Source of the DNA: Bog-473 sp963707835 | GTDB taxonomy: Bacteria; Actinomycetota; Acidimicrobiia; Acidimicrobiales; RAAP-2 | Assembly: GCA_963707835.1 (NCBI GenBank) | Contig: CAVPRI010000002.1 | Location: 682,001 to 746,000, forward strand | Length of the DNA stretch: 64,000 nt | Direction of reading: 5' to 3' | In this document: in pieces, positions 61,298-64,000 of the stretch | Layout: every line of letters starts with the position of its first letter | How positions within the stretch are numbered: the stretch's first letter is position 1 | Made by a program: the position numbers and the translations under genes | The notes under the pieces: generated by a model | What the model was told of the DNA's origin: nothing | The model's database searches: none | What the model saw: only the letters and a program-made list of their open reading frames with translations

Positions 61298-62677
61298 GTG
61301 ACGAGCGCCACGAGCCCGGGGGCGATGCGCGCCATGATCGACGACGCCTGGGAAGGCGCCATCCTTCCGACCCTGTCCGAGTACACCCGGATCCCATGTC
61401 TCTCCCCGGCCTTCGATCCCGAGTGGGCCGAGCGCGGCGCCATCGCCGGAGCGGCCGAGCTGCTGCTCGACTGGGTGCGCACCCAGGATGACGCCCTCGA
61501 GGCGGAGATCATCGAGCTGCCGGGCCGCACCCCTGTACTGCTGATCGACAACGGTGGCGCCGGCGACCCGATCGTGATCTACGGACACCTCGACAAGCAG
61601 CCCCCGCTCGGCGAGTGGCGTTCCGGCCTGAGCCCCTACGAGCCCGTGCGCGAGGGCGACCTCCTCTACGGCCGGGGCACGGCCGACGACGGCTACGCCA
61701 CCTTCGCCGCCGTGACAGGGATCCTGGCCGCGGGCGGCGGGAACGGCCGCGTGCTTGTGTTGATCGAGGCCAGCGAGGAGAGCGGCAGCCCTGACCTCAT
61801 GGCCCACCTGGACAACCTACGCGACCGGATCGGCGCGCCCCGGCTGGTGATCTGCCTCGACTCGGGGGGTCTCAGCTACGACCGGCTCTGGCTGACCTCG
61901 TCACTGCGCGGCGTCATCGTCGCCACGATGCGGGTGGACGTGCTGACCGAGGGTATCCACAGCGGGCGGGGCGGCGGCGTGGTTCCGTCCTCGTTCCGCA
62001 TCGCGCGCCGCATCCTCTCGCAGATCGAGGACGAGGAGACCGGCCGCATCCTCCTGCCGGAGCTCTGTGGGGCGGGGATCCCCGCGGCGCACCGGGCCAA
62101 CCTCGAGGAGCTCGCCACCGAGTTCCCCGACACGGCGGCACCGGTGGTCGAGGGCCTCCGCCTCGTGTCGGAGGATCCCGTGGAGCGCCTGGTGGCGCGG
62201 ACCTGGGCACCGGCCCTCGAGGTGACCGGAGCCGACGGCCTGCCCGCGCCGCGCCAGGCCGGCAACGTGCTGCGGCCTTTCACCACGTTGAAGCTCTCCG
62301 TGCGCCTGCCTCCCGACGTCGACGCGGCAGCAGCCACCGACGCGCTGATCTCGGCCATCCGTACGGACGAGGGGGCACGGGTCACCATCGACCTCGAGGC
62401 GGCCGGCCAGGGGTGGGTGGCACCCCCGCTCGATCCCGGCACCGAGGCCGCCGTGGCGGCGGCCTCCACCGAGCACTTCGGCCGGCCTCCCGGGTACGTC
62501 GGTGAGGGAGGCTCCATCCCGTTCCTGGCCGGCCTCCAGCGAGGCTTTCCCGGAACCCAGTTCGTGGCCACGGGCGTGCTGGGGCCACACTCCAACGCGC
62601 ACGGGCCCAACGAGTCCCTCCACATCCCGACCGCCAAGGCGGTGACTCACGCCGTGGCGCTCCTCGTCCAGCGCTGA
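61298..62677 (+). CDS. M20 family metallopeptidase
   Basis: The 459-residue zinc peptidase has the ligands IYGHLDKQPPLGEW, YGRGTADDGY, the catalytic Glu pair in LIEASEESGSPDL, an Asp in LVICLDSGGLS, and the late His in GVLGPHSNAHGPNESLHIP. A central lid/dimer domain (EGIHSGRGGGVVPSSFRI) is present. This is like the dipeptidase-type M20 proteins (DapE/CNDP subgroup). No signal peptide is seen. GTG 61298 is the start, just after the DUF2237 gene, with which it is probably cotranscribed. Its substrate, perhaps a dipeptide, is inferred only. Confidence 0.9.
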   Translation: MTSATSPGAMRAMIDDAWEGAILPTLSEYTRIPCLSPAFDPEWAERGAIAGAAELLLDWVRTQDDALEAEIIELPGRTPVLLIDNGGAGDPIVIYGHLDKQPPLGEWRSGLSPYEPVREGDLLYGRGTADDGYATFAAVTGILAAGGGNGRVLVLIEASEESGSPDLMAHLDNLRDRIGAPRLVICLDSGGLSYDRLWLTSSLRGVIVATMRVDVLTEGIHSGRGGGVVPSSFRIARRILSQIEDEETGRILLPELCGAGIPAAHRANLEELATEFPDTAAPVVEGLRLVSEDPVERLVARTWAPALEVTGADGLPAPRQAGNVLRPFTTLKLSVRLPPDVDAAAATDALISAIRTDEGARVTIDLEAAGQGWVAPPLDPGTEAAVAAASTEHFGRPPGYVGEGGSIPFLAGLQRGFPGTQFVATGVLGPHSNAHGPNESLHIPTAKAVTHAVALLVQR

Positions 62678-62691
62678 ACGCCGAACCGCCC

Positions 62692-64000
62692 TCAGGCGGA
62701 TCGGTTGCGCAGTCGGGGCATCAGGCGCTTGGCCTCCCGCTCCGCGTCGAGGAGTCCAAGCAGGGTCCGCCGCGTCTCGGGCTCCGACTCGAAGCGGTTG
62801 TCCCGCTCCTGCGGGTCCAGGGTCAGGTTGTGCAGCTCCCAGGCCGGTTCGGCCGGCGGCACCGCGAAGGGGTTCGCCGGGACGCCATGGGCCTGGTCGA
62901 ATTCGTCGAGGCGCTCGTAGTAGTGGTTCAGCTTCCACAGCTCCGTGGCGTCACCGCCACTGGTGGGCAGTGGCGCGATCACCGATTCGACGCGCGACGG
63001 GTGCGGTACCGGCAGGAACGGGGCACCGCTGAAGCGGTTCTGCGCCGAGAGGCCGCGGCCAACGTCGTCCTCGGTCATGAAGTACACCGGCGTCGCCACC
63101 GACTCCGGGTCGACTGCGCCCGTCAGCACGCTGCTGAGGTCGCGCCCCGGGAGGGCGTGGGTCTCGTCGTGACGTCGCGCGACCTCCGCCGCGGCGCGCT
63201 CGACGTCGATCCCGGCCAGGCCGAGCAGCGTGGGCACGACGTCGACGTGGCTGGTGGGGACGTGCACCCCGGCCGTCGACGGCCTGATCCCGGGACCCTT
63301 CACCACGAAGGGGACACGGATCGCCTCGTCGTAGGCGTTGTACCACTTCTGCATCAGGCCGCCATGGGCCCCCACCAGGTCGCCGTGGTCCGAGGTGAAC
63401 ACGACGATCGTCTCGTCGGCCATGCCCGAACGCTCGAGCGCGTCGAGGATGCGGGCGATGGCCTGGTCGACCAACTTGTGGAGGTAGTAGTACAGGCGCC
63501 GGTAGGACTCGTCGGCCGCCTGGTCGTAGAGCATGGAGGTCCAGGCGGAGACGAATGCTTCCTGGCACGCCGGCCGGCCCTCGAAGGAGTCGGACTGCGA
63601 CGGCGGTGGCGCGATGGCCGGCACGGTGTCGTCGTCGACCGGGGGGTACCCGAGCAGGTTCTCCCAGGCCCATCCGTTGAAGGCGATGTCGTGGGGGTTC
63701 ACGAAGGATGCCACGGCCAGCCACGGCCCGTCGCGTCGTGCGCCGGCCAGCTCGCCGAAGAGCTCCACGACCTGCTCGGCGAAGACACCGTCGCGCACCA
63801 CCCCACAGTCCGCCTTGGCCGCCCCGTGGGGCTCCCGGCCGATCCATCCCGAGAACCCGTAGGGATCGAGCCGGTCGGCGCCGCGGTAGGCCGACACCGC
63901 CTCCGCCACGGGCCGCCCCTCCTCGTCGGAGGCCATGAGGCTCTCGTGGGTGCCCGGGATGAGCAGATCGGCATGGGAGATGTGCCACTTGCCGCGGTAG
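62692..64000 (-). CDS. Sulfatase family protein, 5' partial
   Basis: The frame is open to the window end, so the start lies beyond base 64000; 435 residues are seen. The YRGKWHIS at the visible N-terminus is the conserved GKWH sulfatase motif with an active-site Lys and His. Further on are VASFVNPHDIAFNGW, IVVFTSDHGDLVGAHGGLMQKW with the metal-binding DH pair, and WELHNLTLDPQERDNRF near the end. The nucleophile CxPxR motif would lie upstream and cannot be checked. It converges on the M20 gene. Substrate unknown. Confidence 0.88.
   Translation of the reverse strand, partial: YRGKWHISHADLLIPGTHESLMASDEEGRPVAEAVSAYRGADRLDPYGFSGWIGREPHGAAKADCGVVRDGVFAEQVVELFGELAGARRDGPWLAVASFVNPHDIAFNGWAWENLLGYPPVDDDTVPAIAPPPSQSDSFEGRPACQEAFVSAWTSMLYDQAADESYRRLYYYLHKLVDQAIARILDALERSGMADETIVVFTSDHGDLVGAHGGLMQKWYNAYDEAIRVPFVVKGPGIRPSTAGVHVPTSHVDVVPTLLGLAGIDVERAAAEVARRHDETHALPGRDLSSVLTGAVDPESVATPVYFMTEDDVGRGLSAQNRFSGAPFLPVPHPSRVESVIAPLPTSGGDATELWKLNHYYERLDEFDQAHGVPANPFAVPPAEPAWELHNLTLDPQERDNRFESEPETRRTLLGLLDAEREAKRLMPRLRNRSA

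Overview
The window is very GC-rich chromosomal DNA from an actinobacterium. The gene set points to a deep-branching group, and I would guess Acidimicrobiia. Visible actinobacterial markers are a Wag31/DivIVA-SepF-YggT tail on the division cluster, a bacterial proteasome activator (Bpa), DUF3040 and LapA-type small membrane proteins, an MptB-like mannosyltransferase, EgtB/EgtD and menaquinone genes. The class-level assignment is inference; no rRNA or tRNA is present to settle it. I see no phage, insertion sequence or CRISPR array. Nearly all of the DNA is coding; most gaps are under 250 bp.

Layout. 1-3.9 kb: the end of an amidohydrolase gene, two small genes, and a coupled tyrS-lipoprotein-flavin reductase operon. 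4-10.9 kb: a broken carotenoid oxygenase gene, then menaquinone genes menD, menH, menA, menB and menE on both strands. 10.9-14.5 kb: a YyaL-type thioredoxin-domain protein and two unknown genes. 14.6-20.1 kb: dnaE, bpa and a phosphodiesterase. 20.2-22.3 kb: an Rrf2 regulator, a histidine phosphatase and a sigma factor. 22.3-41.1 kb, all on the minus strand: rluD, lspA, a DksA-like protein, divIVA, yggT, sepF, yggS, ftsZ, ftsQ, murB, murC, murG, ftsW, mraY, murE, pbpB, ftsL, rsmH and mraZ (listed by increasing coordinate; transcription runs the other way). This is the division and cell-wall (dcw) cluster. murD and murF are missing from their usual places. 41.3-46 kb: a lipoate-ligase-like protein, HNH endonuclease, ROK sugar kinase, small membrane proteins and a CapA-type protein. 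46-52.4 kb: DUF2254 protein plus an MFS pump with a MarR-like tail, and a PadR regulator with a two-gene ABC exporter. 52.5-54.8 kb: egtB-egtD for ergothioneine. 54.7-59.3 kb: two large envelope glycan membrane proteins. 59.3-64 kb: SDR, DUF2237, M20 peptidase and the end of a sulfatase gene.

Two themes recur. First, genes are tightly coupled by GTGA, ATGA and TGATG overlaps. Many solitary genes instead have a TANNNT-like box 6-9 nt before the start codon, which suggests leaderless transcripts. Second, about 14 frameshifts break recognisable genes while sequence similarity continues in another frame. One breaks dnaE, which should be essential, so I read most of them as residual indel errors in the assembly rather than gene decay. 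The most distinctive regulatory feature is a run of seven to eight 10-bp repeats upstream of mraZ.
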